Of a stretch of 64,000 bases of DNA, positions 7,849 to 16,475 are shown piece by piece. Under the pieces are notes generated by a model that was not told the origin of the DNA, ran no database searches, and saw only the letters and a program-made list of their open reading frames with translations. Both the position numbers and the translations under genes were made by a program. The stretch is from RGIG4708 sp045633845 (GTDB lineage: Bacteria; Bacillota; Clostridia; UMGS1810): assembly GCA_045633845.1 (NCBI GenBank), contig JAZQZC010000046.1, forward strand, positions 75,382 through 139,381. Direction: 5' to 3'. Each line of letters begins with the position of its first letter. Position 1 is the first letter of the stretch.

Positions 7849-9030
7849 ATGAACAAAAGATTATTTACATCAGAATCTGTAACAGAAGGACATCCCGACA
7901 AAATTTGTGACCAGATTTCCGATGCAGTGCTCGATGCCATATTGAGTCAGGACCCTATGGCGCGTGTTGCATGCGAAACTGCGGTTACAACAGGTATGAT
8001 TCTTGTTATGGGCGAAATTACAACAAATTGCTATGTTGATATACCAAGCATTGCGCGAAAAACAGTAAAAGAAATCGGCTACGACAGAGCAAAATACGGC
8101 TTTGATGCAGATACCTGTGCAGTGCTTACAAGTATAGACGAACAATCTGCCGACATTGCGCTTGGCGTTGACAAATCTCTTGAGGCAAAAAAAGCCGATT
8201 CAAATGAGCTTGATTTTGGCGCAGGTGACCAGGGTATGGTTTTTGGCTATGCATGTGACGAAACCGAAGAGCTTATGCCTATGCCGGTTGCTCTCGCACA
8301 TAAATTGAGTAAAAAGCTTACTGAGGTACGCAAAAACGGAACTCTCGGTTATTTGCGCCCCGACGGCAAAACTCAGGTTACAGTCGAGTACGATGGTGAC
8401 AAACCGGTGCGTATTGACACAATAGTTATTTCCACTCAGCACGGACCTGAGGTTGACCACGACACTATCGAAAAAGATATGCTTCGCTATGTTGTAAACA
8501 CAACTATCGACCCCGCGCTTATTGACCAAAATACAAAATATTTTATAAATCCTACAGGCAGCTTTGTAATAGGCGGCCCACAGGGCGACAGCGGTCTTAC
8601 CGGACGCAAAATTATTGTAGATACCTATGGCGGATATGCACGTCACGGCGGCGGAGCTTTTTCGGGCAAAGACCCCACAAAGGTTGACCGAAGTGCCTGC
8701 TATGCAGCAAGATATGTTGCAAAAAACATTGTAAAAGCAGGTCTTGCAAAAAAATGTGAGGTTCAGATTGCATATGCAATCGGCGTAAGCAATCCTGTTT
8801 CGGTGCTTGTGGATACCTTTGGTACAGCAAAAATCGAAGAATCAAAAATTGCACAAATTGTAAACGAAGTATTTGATTTGCGCCCAGCAAGCATTATTAA
8901 GGAGCTTGATTTGCGCCGTCCTATATACAAGCAGACAGCTGCTTACGGTCACTTTGGCAGAACAGATATTGATCTCCCCTGGGAAAAATGCGACAAGGTT
9001 GACATTATAAAACAAAAAGCGGGTATCTGA
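7849..9030 (+). CDS. metK: S-adenosylmethionine synthetase
   Basis: Makes SAM from methionine and ATP. I take the ATG at 7849 (MNKRLFTSESVTEGHPDKICDQ) because GAGAGGA at 7832-7838 is well spaced; in-frame starts at 7831 and 7840 sit on or too close to it. 393 residues. Motifs: EGHPDK with the ATP/metal site, GAGDQGMVFGYACDE, the GGPQGDSGLTGRKIIVDTYGG loop, and the HGGGAFSGKDPTKVDRSA signature. No SAM riboswitch leader is visible in the 31 nt upstream. SAM is used by several methyltransferase and radical SAM genes nearby. Confidence 0.97.
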   Translation: MNKRLFTSESVTEGHPDKICDQISDAVLDAILSQDPMARVACETAVTTGMILVMGEITTNCYVDIPSIARKTVKEIGYDRAKYGFDADTCAVLTSIDEQSADIALGVDKSLEAKKADSNELDFGAGDQGMVFGYACDETEELMPMPVALAHKLSKKLTEVRKNGTLGYLRPDGKTQVTVEYDGDKPVRIDTIVISTQHGPEVDHDTIEKDMLRYVVNTTIDPALIDQNTKYFINPTGSFVIGGPQGDSGLTGRKIIVDTYGGYARHGGGAFSGKDPTKVDRSACYAARYVAKNIVKAGLAKKCEVQIAYAIGVSNPVSVLVDTFGTAKIEESKIAQIVNEVFDLRPASIIKELDLRRPIYKQTAAYGHFGRTDIDLPWEKCDKVDIIKQKAGI

Positions 9031-9048
9031 CTTAGTAACTGAGATAAG

Positions 9049-9078
9049 CCTCTCCGCATATTATTTAATGCGGAGAGG
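9049..9078 (+). promoter_or_regulatory. Hairpin between metK and the next gene that covers its ribosome binding site
   Basis: Perfect 10-bp stem CCTCTCCGCA and TGCGGAGAGG with a 10-nt AT loop. It has no T run (TGTTGTTATATG follows), so it is a weak terminator at best. Its 3' arm contains the only Shine-Dalgarno-like sequence (GGAGAGG, 9072-9078) for the gene starting at 9088. Confidence 0.7.
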
Positions 9079-9087
9079 TGTTGTTAT

Positions 9088-9450
9088 ATGTTTCAGATTG
9101 TAATTAAAACTGTTGTAACATTTTTGGTATGTTATGCAATTATCGATATTGTGGCAAGGATGTCTGGTAGCTTGTTTTCGGGCGAAAATTACGAAAGAAA
9201 TAAGATTTTTGTTGTTGTAAAGGTGTTTAATCGTGAAAAAAATCTGGAATATATTATACGGAGCATAATCTGGAAAAATTTACGATGCTCAAAAGGAGGA
9301 AATGTTCCCAACGTACTCATTGTCGATATGGGCTGTGATGAGGAAACCTCCCAAATAGGAAAGCAGCTTGCTGAGGATTACTCGTTTATATATTACACCG
9401 GTAAGGATGAATTTGATGATTTTTTCAGTAACTTTAACAGATTGGAGTAG
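9088..9450 (+). CDS. Hypothetical single-pass membrane protein, glycosyltransferase-like fragment
   Basis: 120 residues, not recognised with confidence. A hydrophobic N-terminal helix (about residues 3-24) is followed by a soluble part that reads like the first beta-alpha-beta unit of a GT-A fold: IFVVVKVFNREKNLEYIIRSIIWKN, then VPNVLIVDMGCDEETSQIGKQLAEDY. No full glycosyltransferase domain is present, so catalysis is unlikely. It ends 2 nt before the radical SAM gene and is probably co-transcribed. Its Shine-Dalgarno lies within the hairpin at 9049-9078. Confidence 0.55.
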   Translation: MFQIVIKTVVTFLVCYAIIDIVARMSGSLFSGENYERNKIFVVVKVFNREKNLEYIIRSIIWKNLRCSKGGNVPNVLIVDMGCDEETSQIGKQLAEDYSFIYYTGKDEFDDFFSNFNRLE

Positions 9451-9452
9451 CT

Positions 9453-10397
9453 ATGAGATACAAACCATATTCCCAATATCTTAAACAAAAATACGGCGAA
9501 AAGGTATACAAATTGCCTGTCAATCTTCCTATTACCTGCCCAAACAAAGACGGCACCTGCGGAGTTGGGGGCTGTATTTACTGCGCAGATATAGGCGCCG
9601 CATTCGAAAATCTGCCGCCATCAATGCCGGTAGAGCAGCAGCTAAAACAAAATATGCAATTTATAGGCAAAAAGTACAAGGCAAACAAGTTTATAGCTTA
9701 TTTTCAGAATTATACCAATACATATATGCCGTATGAACAATTTTGCGATAACATAAGCAAAGCCGCAATGGAAAACATTGTACAAATAAGTATATCTACA
9801 AGGCCTGACTGCATAAACGACAGATATATGAGCTTTCTTAAGGAATTTTCACTCAAAAACAACATAGACATATGCATAGAGCTGGGGCTACAGACGGTCA
9901 ATTACAAAACTCTCAAAACAATTAACAGAGGCCACACTCTTGCACAGTTTATAGATGCGGTGCTTACTGTGCACAAATACGGATTTGAAGTGTGCGCACA
10001 TCTTATACTCAATCTGCCCTGGGATGATATAGAGGATGTAAAGGAATGTGCAAAAATTTTGTCTGCCCTCAAAGTTGAGCAGGTAAAGCTGCACAGCCTG
10101 TATATTCTAAAAAACACACCACTTGCAAAAATGTACACAAGCGGTGAATTTTCGATGGGTACATATCAGAGCTATATAGACAGAGTAATTACATTTCTTG
10201 AATATTTGTCGCCCGATATTGTCATTCAGCGGCTGATTGGCAGAGCCAAAGAAGAACACACTGTTTTTGCCAACTACGGATGCAGCTGGTGGAAGATAAA
10301 AGATGAAATCGATGCGCAATTAGATAGCCGCAATACCCGGCAGGGTATAAAATGCACTTATCTTGACGGCAGTGCCATAAAAAAATTTGAAAAATAA
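9453..10397 (+). CDS. TIGR01212-type (YhcC-like) radical SAM protein
   Basis: 314 residues. The cluster-binding motif lies in CPNKDGTCGVGGCIYC (C29, C41 and C44 fit the family pattern, with one extra C36). Upstream is the family opening RYKPYSQYLKQKYGEKVYKLPVNLP. Later ISISTRPDCIN and CIELGLQTVNYKTLKTINRGHT are radical SAM barrel strands. YhcC-like proteins are widespread and of unknown or tRNA-related role. AGGAG-type site is weak (TTGGAGTAGCT) but the start spacing is right. A promoter for the next operon begins shortly after its stop. Confidence 0.85.
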   Translation: MRYKPYSQYLKQKYGEKVYKLPVNLPITCPNKDGTCGVGGCIYCADIGAAFENLPPSMPVEQQLKQNMQFIGKKYKANKFIAYFQNYTNTYMPYEQFCDNISKAAMENIVQISISTRPDCINDRYMSFLKEFSLKNNIDICIELGLQTVNYKTLKTINRGHTLAQFIDAVLTVHKYGFEVCAHLILNLPWDDIEDVKECAKILSALKVEQVKLHSLYILKNTPLAKMYTSGEFSMGTYQSYIDRVITFLEYLSPDIVIQRLIGRAKEEHTVFANYGCSWWKIKDEIDAQLDSRNTRQGIKCTYLDGSAIKKFEK

Positions 10398-10418
10398 TGA
10401 AAAATTTTTGTTAAATTG

Positions 10419-10447
10419 TTGTAATTTACCTGAATTTTTGATATAAT
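10419..10447 (+). promoter_or_regulatory. Promoter of the yicC-remA-gmk-rpoZ operon
   Basis: TTGTAA at 10419-10424, exactly 17 nt, then TATAAT at 10442-10447. The predicted start near 10454 gives a leader that carries GGGAGG at 10466-10471. Confidence 0.8.
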
Positions 10448-10515
10448 TATACATAATAAGCAAGTGGGAGGCAGTGTGTAATTTTAATTTTTCAAAAATC
10501 ACACACATACTTAAT

Positions 10516-11394
10516 ATGATAAAGAGTATGACAGGCTACGGAAGAGCCGAAAAAGTATTTGAAAATTACAAGCTCACAGTTGAAGTAAAATCTGTAAACA
10601 ACAGATATCTTGACTATAACGTAAAGCTGTACAGGCAGTATTCCTTTGTTGAAGAGATTGTGCGCGAATGTGTATCCTCTGTAATTTCGAGAGGCAAGGT
10701 AGATGTGTTTATACAGTTTGACACAGCTGGCTGCGACGATACAGTTATCACACTAAATGAGGATGTTGCAAGGGGCTATCACAATGCTCTGTGTGAAATG
10801 AGCCAAAAGCTTGGTATTCCAAACGATGTTACTGCAACATCTCTTTCAAGATTTTCGGATGTTTTTACAATCGAAAAAAAGGAGCAGGACAAAGAGCGTA
10901 TCAGTGCAGATGTTAAAGAGGTTTTGATGGAAGCTCTTGATGACCTTACCAAAACAAGAGCCCGCGAGGGTGAAAGGCTCAAAAAGTTTTTTGACGAGTG
11001 CATAAGCGGAGTCAAAGATATTCTTGCTGTTATCAAGGAACGCTCTCCCGAAACAGTTTGTGAATACAGAGAGCGTATGAGGGAAAGAATAACAGAAATA
11101 TTAGAAGGCATAGAGGTTGACGAAACAAGGTTGCTTACCGAGGTTGGTATTTTTGCCGACAAGGTTAATATTTCCGAAGAAATAATCAGATTTGAAAGCC
11201 ATCTTAAGGAATATTCGCATTTGCTTACAAGTGATGTTCCTGTTGGCCGCAAGCTTGATTTTGTTATTCAGGAGCTTAACAGAGAGGCAAATACAATGGG
11301 TTCAAAATGCAACGATTTTGTTATAAGCAAATCGGTTGTTGACTTAAAATCCGAAATTGAAAAGCTCCGTGAGCAAGTTCAGAATATCGAATAG
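10516..11394 (+). CDS. yicC: YicC/YloC family endoribonuclease
   Basis: 292 residues from ATG 10516 (MIKSMTGYGRAEK, the invariant family N-terminus). The C-terminus ELNREANTMGSKCNDFVISKSVVDLKSEIEKLREQVQNIE is also diagnostic. YicC proteins are metal-dependent RNases, and the gene heads the yicC-remA-gmk-rpoZ cluster across Firmicutes. Start choice is odd: the good GGGAGG lies 44 nt upstream at 10466-10471, with an in-frame GTG only 2 nt after it (10474). The GTG would add 14 unconserved residues, so I prefer the ATG; the hairpin between them is described in the findings. Confidence 0.9.
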   Translation: MIKSMTGYGRAEKVFENYKLTVEVKSVNNRYLDYNVKLYRQYSFVEEIVRECVSSVISRGKVDVFIQFDTAGCDDTVITLNEDVARGYHNALCEMSQKLGIPNDVTATSLSRFSDVFTIEKKEQDKERISADVKEVLMEALDDLTKTRAREGERLKKFFDECISGVKDILAVIKERSPETVCEYRERMRERITEILEGIEVDETRLLTEVGIFADKVNISEEIIRFESHLKEYSHLLTSDVPVGRKLDFVIQELNREANTMGSKCNDFVISKSVVDLKSEIEKLREQVQNIE

Positions 11395-11402
11395 GTGATA
11401 AT

Positions 11403-11675
11403 ATGAAATTAATTAACATAGGATTTGGTAATATTGTTGCTGCCGACAAGGTTGTTGCAATGGTAAGCCCCGAATCTGCTCCGATAAAGCGAATTATTCA
11501 GGAGTCAAGAGATAAAGGAATGCTTATAGATGCCACATACGGCAGACGTACAAGGTCTGTTATAGTTACCGACAGCGACCACGTTATACTTTCGGCAATA
11601 CAGACCGAAACACTTGCCAATAGACTTGACGACAGAGATGTTTCTCTTATTCAGGAGGAGTTTGAAAATGAGTAA
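11403..11675 (+). CDS. remA: RemA/DUF370 family extracellular matrix regulator
   Basis: 90 residues matching the RemA family: MKLINIGFGNIVAADKVVAMVSPESAPIKRII, then GMLIDATYGRRTRSVIVTDSDHVILSAIQ. In Bacillus, RemA is a DNA-binding ring-forming activator of biofilm matrix and osmoprotectant genes. In Clostridia it sits between yicC and gmk as here. Its last eight bases overlap gmk (ATGAGTAA), so translation is coupled. Confidence 0.93.
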   Translation: MKLINIGFGNIVAADKVVAMVSPESAPIKRIIQESRDKGMLIDATYGRRTRSVIVTDSDHVILSAIQTETLANRLDDRDVSLIQEEFENE

Positions 11676-12279
11676 AGGCAGTCTTATAGTTTTCAGCGGT
11701 CCGTCAGGCTCGGGTAAGGGCACAATTCTTTCAAACTACTTTAAAACCGATGCAGGCAAAAATGCAGCCCTTTCTGTTTCGGCAACAACAAGGCTTCCCC
11801 GCCCAGGCGAGGTAGATGGAGTAAATTATTATTTTTTGTCAAAGCAGCAATTTGAGCAGCGGATAAATAACGACGGCTTTCTGGAATATGCCGAATTTTG
11901 CGGCAACTATTACGGAACTCCAAAAGCTGAGGTTATGCAAAAGCTTGATGAGGGCATAGATGTCATTTTGGAAATCGAGGTTCAGGGTGCAATGAAAATA
12001 AAGCAGCAAATGCCCGATGCCGTAATGATATTTGTAGTTCCTCCATCGTTTAAAGAGCTGCGTAGCAGACTTGTAAACCGCGGTACCGAAACAATTGAGG
12101 TAATAGACAAGCGGATTGAGCAGGCACTTACAGAAGTCAATTGCATTGATGAATATACATATGTAATTGTTAACAACGAATTAGACACTGCAGTACAGCA
12201 ATTTACAGCTATATTAAAAGCTGAACATTTAAAGGTAAATAAAAATACAAATACTATTCAAGAGGTGTGTAAATTATGA
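11668..12279 (+). CDS. gmk: Guanylate kinase
   Basis: Phosphorylates GMP to GDP. ATG 11668 with AGGAGGAG at 11653-11660 gives 203 residues (MSKGSLIVFSGPSGSGKGTIL). P-loop GPSGSGKG at residues 11-18; the GMP-binding segment SATTRLPRPGEVDGVNYYFLS, YYGTPKAEV and EIEVQGAMKIKQ are conserved. Overlaps remA upstream and rpoZ downstream (ATGA). Confidence 0.97.
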   Translation: MSKGSLIVFSGPSGSGKGTILSNYFKTDAGKNAALSVSATTRLPRPGEVDGVNYYFLSKQQFEQRINNDGFLEYAEFCGNYYGTPKAEVMQKLDEGIDVILEIEVQGAMKIKQQMPDAVMIFVVPPSFKELRSRLVNRGTETIEVIDKRIEQALTEVNCIDEYTYVIVNNELDTAVQQFTAILKAEHLKVNKNTNTIQEVCKL

Positions 12280-12533
12280 TGATTAGTCCTTCAGTAGACG
12301 AGGTACTCAATGCAAGAAATATTAAAAACAGATACAGTCTTGTTATTATTACCGCAAAAAGAGCAAGAGAAATTCAGGAAACAGGCGTAACCTTTACAAG
12401 CTGCGGCTCCAACAAAGCAGTTTCTGTTGCACTTAACGAAATTCACGAAAACAAGGTTACCTTCAAAGAGCACGGCGCAGACAAAGCAAATGCAGAATTT
12501 TACGTGTTTAAGGATGACATTACAGAAGAATAA
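12276..12533 (+). CDS. rpoZ: RNA polymerase omega subunit
   Basis: 85 residues. NRYSLVIITAKRAREI is the conserved omega core, after the short MISPSVDEVL leader; the C-terminus is acidic. Omega helps assemble RNA polymerase by clamping beta prime. A start one codon later (12279) is equally possible. It overlaps gmk by four bases. In many Firmicutes coaBC follows here; in this genome priA follows directly after a hairpin. Confidence 0.93.
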   Translation: MMISPSVDEVLNARNIKNRYSLVIITAKRAREIQETGVTFTSCGSNKAVSVALNEIHENKVTFKEHGADKANAEFYVFKDDITEE

Positions 12534-12544
12534 TTTTTGCTTAG

Positions 12545-12568
12545 CCTCAGAATTTAATCTGGGGTTTT
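12545..12568 (+). terminator. Probable terminator after rpoZ
   Basis: Stem CCTCAGA and TCTGGGG (two G-T pairs allowed) with a 6-nt loop, followed by TTTTAGTGCTTTT. A modest terminator separating rpoZ from priA. Confidence 0.55.
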
Positions 12569-12595
12569 AGTGCTTTTATCGGGGGGAGGGATAGT

Positions 12596-15049
12596 ATGAT
12601 TGCCGAAATAGTTTTAAACAGTGTTTCAAAGGTAACAGATTCGGTATATCACTATGCAATCCCGCAGCAGCTTGAGCACAAAATATCTGTGGGTATGCGT
12701 GTTGAAGTGGAGTTTGGCAAAGGCAACCGCGTAATGGAAGGCTTTGTTACAGGCCTTACCAATAAAAGCGAGTTTGAAAATTTAAAGCCTGTAAAGGATG
12801 TTATTGACGACACTGTTTACTTTGATGAAAAATCCTTTGAGCTTGTTGAGTTTATGCGACACAGGTATTTTTGCACATATATTCAGGCAATAAAAACAAT
12901 AATACCGGTGGGGGTAAACACCAAATTTTTAAAGCTTGTTTTTCTTGACCAGGCAGATGAGGAAATAATTGCCGAAGCTTGCAAAAATTCAAGCATATGC
13001 GAAAAGGTTGCGGCAGAACTAAAAAAATGCTCGCCTCTTACTATGGAGCAGCTTGCAGCAAACATCGGCAGAGGTAACATTGCTCAGGCTGTCCGTCAGC
13101 TCAGCGTCAGCAAAATTGTGCATACCGAGCTTGTGCGCAACAGCGGCATAAAGGACTCTGTTGCTGCTTATGCCACTCTTAGCTGTGATATGGCAGATGC
13201 ATATGAATTTTGCGACAAATTTGCAAAAAAAGCACCTGCTCAGGTTCGGGCTCTCGAGCTTTTGTGCGATTACGGCGAGGTTATGGTATCAGAGCTTATG
13301 GAAATGGCAGATGTTTCAAAGCAGGCAATAGACGCACTTTGTCAAAAGGGTTATATAACTGTGAGCAAATCTGTTGTACGCAAGGATTTGTTTCAAAATG
13401 CATCTGTAACCGAATGTATAAAGCACAACTTAAATGATGAACAAGCCTTTGCTGCAGACTGCGTTGCAAATTCAATCAACAATGGTGAATGTACAACATA
13501 TTTGCTTCACGGCATTACAGGCAGCGGCAAAACAGAGGTTTATTTAAACTTAATCCAAAAAACTGTAGATAAAGGTAAAAAGGCAATATTGCTTGTGCCC
13601 GAAATAGCTCTTACTCCTCAAATGATAAGCAGGGTAATTTCAAGGTTCCCCGACAGAGTTGCGGTTATTCACAGCTCCCTTACAATCAAGCAAAGATACG
13701 ACCAGTGGAAAAAAATTAAAGAAAATGAGGTTGATGTTGTAGTTGGTGCACGTTCTGCAGTTTTTGCGCCTTTTGACAACATCGGCATTATAATAGTTGA
13801 CGAAGAGCATGAAAATACATACAAGTCCGAGTCTTCACCAAGGTATCATGCTGTAGAAATTGCAAGATACCGAGCAAAGCAAGACGGCGCTGTTCTTTTG
13901 CTTGCAAGTGCAACTCCGTCTGTTGACAGCTACTACAAAGCAAAAAACGGCAAGTACAAGCTGCTTGAACTTAATAAGCGTGCCACAGATGCAGCTTTGC
14001 CCGAGGTAGAAATTGTTGATATGCGCAAAGAACTCGAAGAGGGCAATATGAGTGTGTTCAGCAATATGCTGAGCAACGAGATAAAATCAAATATACAAAA
14101 CAACAAGCAGACAATTTTGTTTTTAAACAGGAGAGGTCACTCCAGCTTTGTATCATGCCGCAGCTGCGGCTACACCGTAAAGTGCCCTCACTGCAATGTG
14201 TCTATGACATATCATAAACACAAAAACAAAATGATGTGTCACTATTGTGACTATATGTGCGATTACCCCAAAAAGTGCCCGCAGTGCGGCAGTGGATATA
14301 TAAAGCATTTTGGCACAGGAACCCAAAAGGTGGCCGAAGAAATAGAAAAGCTTTTTCCAAATGCCACATATCTGCGTATGGATGCCGACACCACATCGGA
14401 CAGGACGGCTCACGAGCGAATTCTTGATGAATTTACACAAAATAATATTAATATTTTAATCGGTACTCAAATGGTTACAAAAGGTCTTGACTTTGAAAAT
14501 GTAACTCTTGTGGGAGTGCTGGCTGCAGATATGAGTCTTAATCAGGATGATTACAGAGCTGCCGAGCGCACCTTTAACCTAATTACACAGGTGTGCGGCA
14601 GGGCAGGCAGAGGCAAATATGCAGGCAAAGCTGTAATTCAGACCTACAGCCCCGATGATGATACAATAATTCTGAGCAGTATGCACGATTACAAAAGCTT
14701 TTACCAAAATGAAATTGAGTTCAGACAGATGATGGTGTATCCGCCATTTTGCGAATTTATTAATTTTATATTTACAGATAAAAATTACAAAACTGCAAAA
14801 GAAACCTGCCAAAGCTTTTACAACGATTTAAAATCAGCAGTAAAGGAATTTGCAGCCTCCATAGAGGTGTATCCACCAAATGAGGCACCAATCAAAATGA
14901 TAAATGACAAATACCGTTTTCGCATACTTGCAAAGGGCAGGTACAACAAAGCCCTGTATGATGCAATAGCAAGCTTATATAACAAATATTTAAAATCAAA
15001 AAATAATGCGGGCATAGTTGTGGATGTAAATCCGCAAAATATGTATTAA
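12596..15049 (+). CDS. priA: Primosomal protein N' (replication restart helicase PriA)
   Basis: 817-residue superfamily 2 3'-5' DNA helicase that reloads the replisome at stalled forks. GGGGGGAGGG precedes the ATG. The N-terminal 3' DNA-binding domain (about 1-105) is followed by a winged helix region, Walker A GITGSGKTEVYL near residue 310, and DEEHENTYK (Walker B). A zinc-binding insert has eight cysteines (CRSCGYTVKCPHC, CHYCDYMC, CPQCGSGY), and the C-terminal helicase lobe has QVCGRAGRG. Complete. Its stop overlaps a spurious ATG just before def. Confidence 0.97.
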   Translation: MIAEIVLNSVSKVTDSVYHYAIPQQLEHKISVGMRVEVEFGKGNRVMEGFVTGLTNKSEFENLKPVKDVIDDTVYFDEKSFELVEFMRHRYFCTYIQAIKTIIPVGVNTKFLKLVFLDQADEEIIAEACKNSSICEKVAAELKKCSPLTMEQLAANIGRGNIAQAVRQLSVSKIVHTELVRNSGIKDSVAAYATLSCDMADAYEFCDKFAKKAPAQVRALELLCDYGEVMVSELMEMADVSKQAIDALCQKGYITVSKSVVRKDLFQNASVTECIKHNLNDEQAFAADCVANSINNGECTTYLLHGITGSGKTEVYLNLIQKTVDKGKKAILLVPEIALTPQMISRVISRFPDRVAVIHSSLTIKQRYDQWKKIKENEVDVVVGARSAVFAPFDNIGIIIVDEEHENTYKSESSPRYHAVEIARYRAKQDGAVLLLASATPSVDSYYKAKNGKYKLLELNKRATDAALPEVEIVDMRKELEEGNMSVFSNMLSNEIKSNIQNNKQTILFLNRRGHSSFVSCRSCGYTVKCPHCNVSMTYHKHKNKMMCHYCDYMCDYPKKCPQCGSGYIKHFGTGTQKVAEEIEKLFPNATYLRMDADTTSDRTAHERILDEFTQNNINILIGTQMVTKGLDFENVTLVGVLAADMSLNQDDYRAAERTFNLITQVCGRAGRGKYAGKAVIQTYSPDDDTIILSSMHDYKSFYQNEIEFRQMMVYPPFCEFINFIFTDKNYKTAKETCQSFYNDLKSAVKEFAASIEVYPPNEAPIKMINDKYRFRILAKGRYNKALYDAIASLYNKYLKSKNNAGIVVDVNPQNMY

Positions 15050-15066
15050 TGGAGGAATTATATATT

Positions 15067-15522
15067 ATGGCAATACGAAACATACGAAAGCTCGGTGACG
15101 ACATATTACGCAAAAAATGCCGCCCCGTTGAGGTTATAGACGACAGGATTATTACTCTTATAGATGATATGGTCGAAACTATGCGCAGCGCCGACGGCGC
15201 AGGCCTTGCAGCACCACAGGTTGGTGTGCTCAAGCGTATAGCGGTTATAGAGGTAGAAAACAAGCTTTATGAGCTTATTAACCCCGAAATTATTTCGCAA
15301 AAGGGCTCTGTTACCGCTGTTGAGGGTTGTCTCAGCTTCCCTGGTAAATATGGTATGGTTACAAGACCAAAGCAGGTTACGGTAAAAGCTCTTGACCGCA
15401 ACGGCAAAGAATTTACCATTACAGGTGAGGGTATGCTTGGCAAAGCGCTCTGCCACGAAATAGACCATCTCGATGGCATTATGTATGTGGACAAAGTAGA
15501 AGAGTACGTTGAACTTAAATAG
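15067..15522 (+). CDS. def: Peptide deformylase
   Basis: Removes the formyl group from new proteins. ATG 15067 follows GGAGGA at 15051-15056; 151 residues. Three catalytic motifs are intact: GAGLAAPQVG (residues 45-53), EGCLSFPG (metal ligand C88) and HEIDHLDG (H130, E131, H134). It is paired with fmt, which adds the formyl group to initiator Met-tRNA, 10 nt downstream. Confidence 0.97.
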   Translation: MAIRNIRKLGDDILRKKCRPVEVIDDRIITLIDDMVETMRSADGAGLAAPQVGVLKRIAVIEVENKLYELINPEIISQKGSVTAVEGCLSFPGKYGMVTRPKQVTVKALDRNGKEFTITGEGMLGKALCHEIDHLDGIMYVDKVEEYVELK

Positions 15523-15532
15523 GAGATTTTTT

Positions 15533-16465
15533 ATGAATATAATGTTTATGGGAACTCCGGATTTTGCCATTCCGTCACTCGAGGCTCTGTATGAGGCAGG
15601 GCACAATGTGGTGTGCGTGGTAACTCAGCCCGACAAGCCAAAGGGCAGAGGTCACAAGATGGCACATCCTCCCGTATATGTGTGCGCCGAGAGTCACGGC
15701 ACACCAATCCATCAGCCCGAAAATTTGAAAAAAGAAAATTTTGAGCAAATTTTAACAGATGCCGACCCCGACCTTATTGCAGTGGTGGCATACGGCAAAA
15801 TTCTTCCCGAATATGTGCTGAGCTACCCAAAATACGGCTGTATAAACGTACACGGCTCACTTTTGCCCAAGTATCGTGGCGCTGCACCAATGCAGTGGTG
15901 CCTTATTAACGGCGAAACCAAAACAGGTGTTACAACTATGTTTATGGAAAAGGGTCTTGACACAGGCGATATGCTTTTAAAAGCCGAAATTGAGCTTACC
16001 GATGAAGATAACTACGAAACTGTTCACAACAGGCTCAATGTGCTTGGAGCAAATTTGCTTGTACAAACAATTTCAATGCTTCAAAATGGCGAGATTGTCC
16101 GCGAAAAGCAGGATGACTCACTTTCGTGCTACTCACCAATGATAGACAAAACAAATTCAAAAATAAACTGGAGCAAGCCTGCCGAAAATATTAAAAATCT
16201 TGTGAGGGGTTTATATCCGTTCCCGAGAGCATATACTATGTATGGCGAAAAATTGCTCAAAATAGAAAAGGCAACAGCAGTGCAAACACAAAAAAGTGAT
16301 GTGTGCGGAACAATCATCGACGTTGACAAAAAGTCTTTTACTGTAAAATGTGCAGGCACCACAGCTCTTTGTGTTACACAAATTCAGATGGAAGGCAAAA
16401 AGTCTATGGATGTACAAAGCTATCTTTTGGGCAATACTATCCAAAAAGGAATTATATTAAACTAG
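15533..16465 (+). CDS. fmt: Methionyl-tRNA formyltransferase
   Basis: Formylates initiator Met-tRNA using 10-formyl-THF. 310 residues from ATG 15533 with AGGAG at 15522-15526. MNIMFMGTPDFAIPSLEAL is the family N-terminus. The catalytic region holds INVHGSLLPKYRGAAPMQW (N, H) with GVTTMFMEKGLDTGDML, and a C-terminal OB-type domain starts near residue 205 (NWSKPAENI). Directly after def; expression is presumably shared. Confidence 0.97.
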   Translation: MNIMFMGTPDFAIPSLEALYEAGHNVVCVVTQPDKPKGRGHKMAHPPVYVCAESHGTPIHQPENLKKENFEQILTDADPDLIAVVAYGKILPEYVLSYPKYGCINVHGSLLPKYRGAAPMQWCLINGETKTGVTTMFMEKGLDTGDMLLKAEIELTDEDNYETVHNRLNVLGANLLVQTISMLQNGEIVREKQDDSLSCYSPMIDKTNSKINWSKPAENIKNLVRGLYPFPRAYTMYGEKLLKIEKATAVQTQKSDVCGTIIDVDKKSFTVKCAGTTALCVTQIQMEGKKSMDVQSYLLGNTIQKGIILN

Positions 16466-16475
16466 GAGAATTTAA

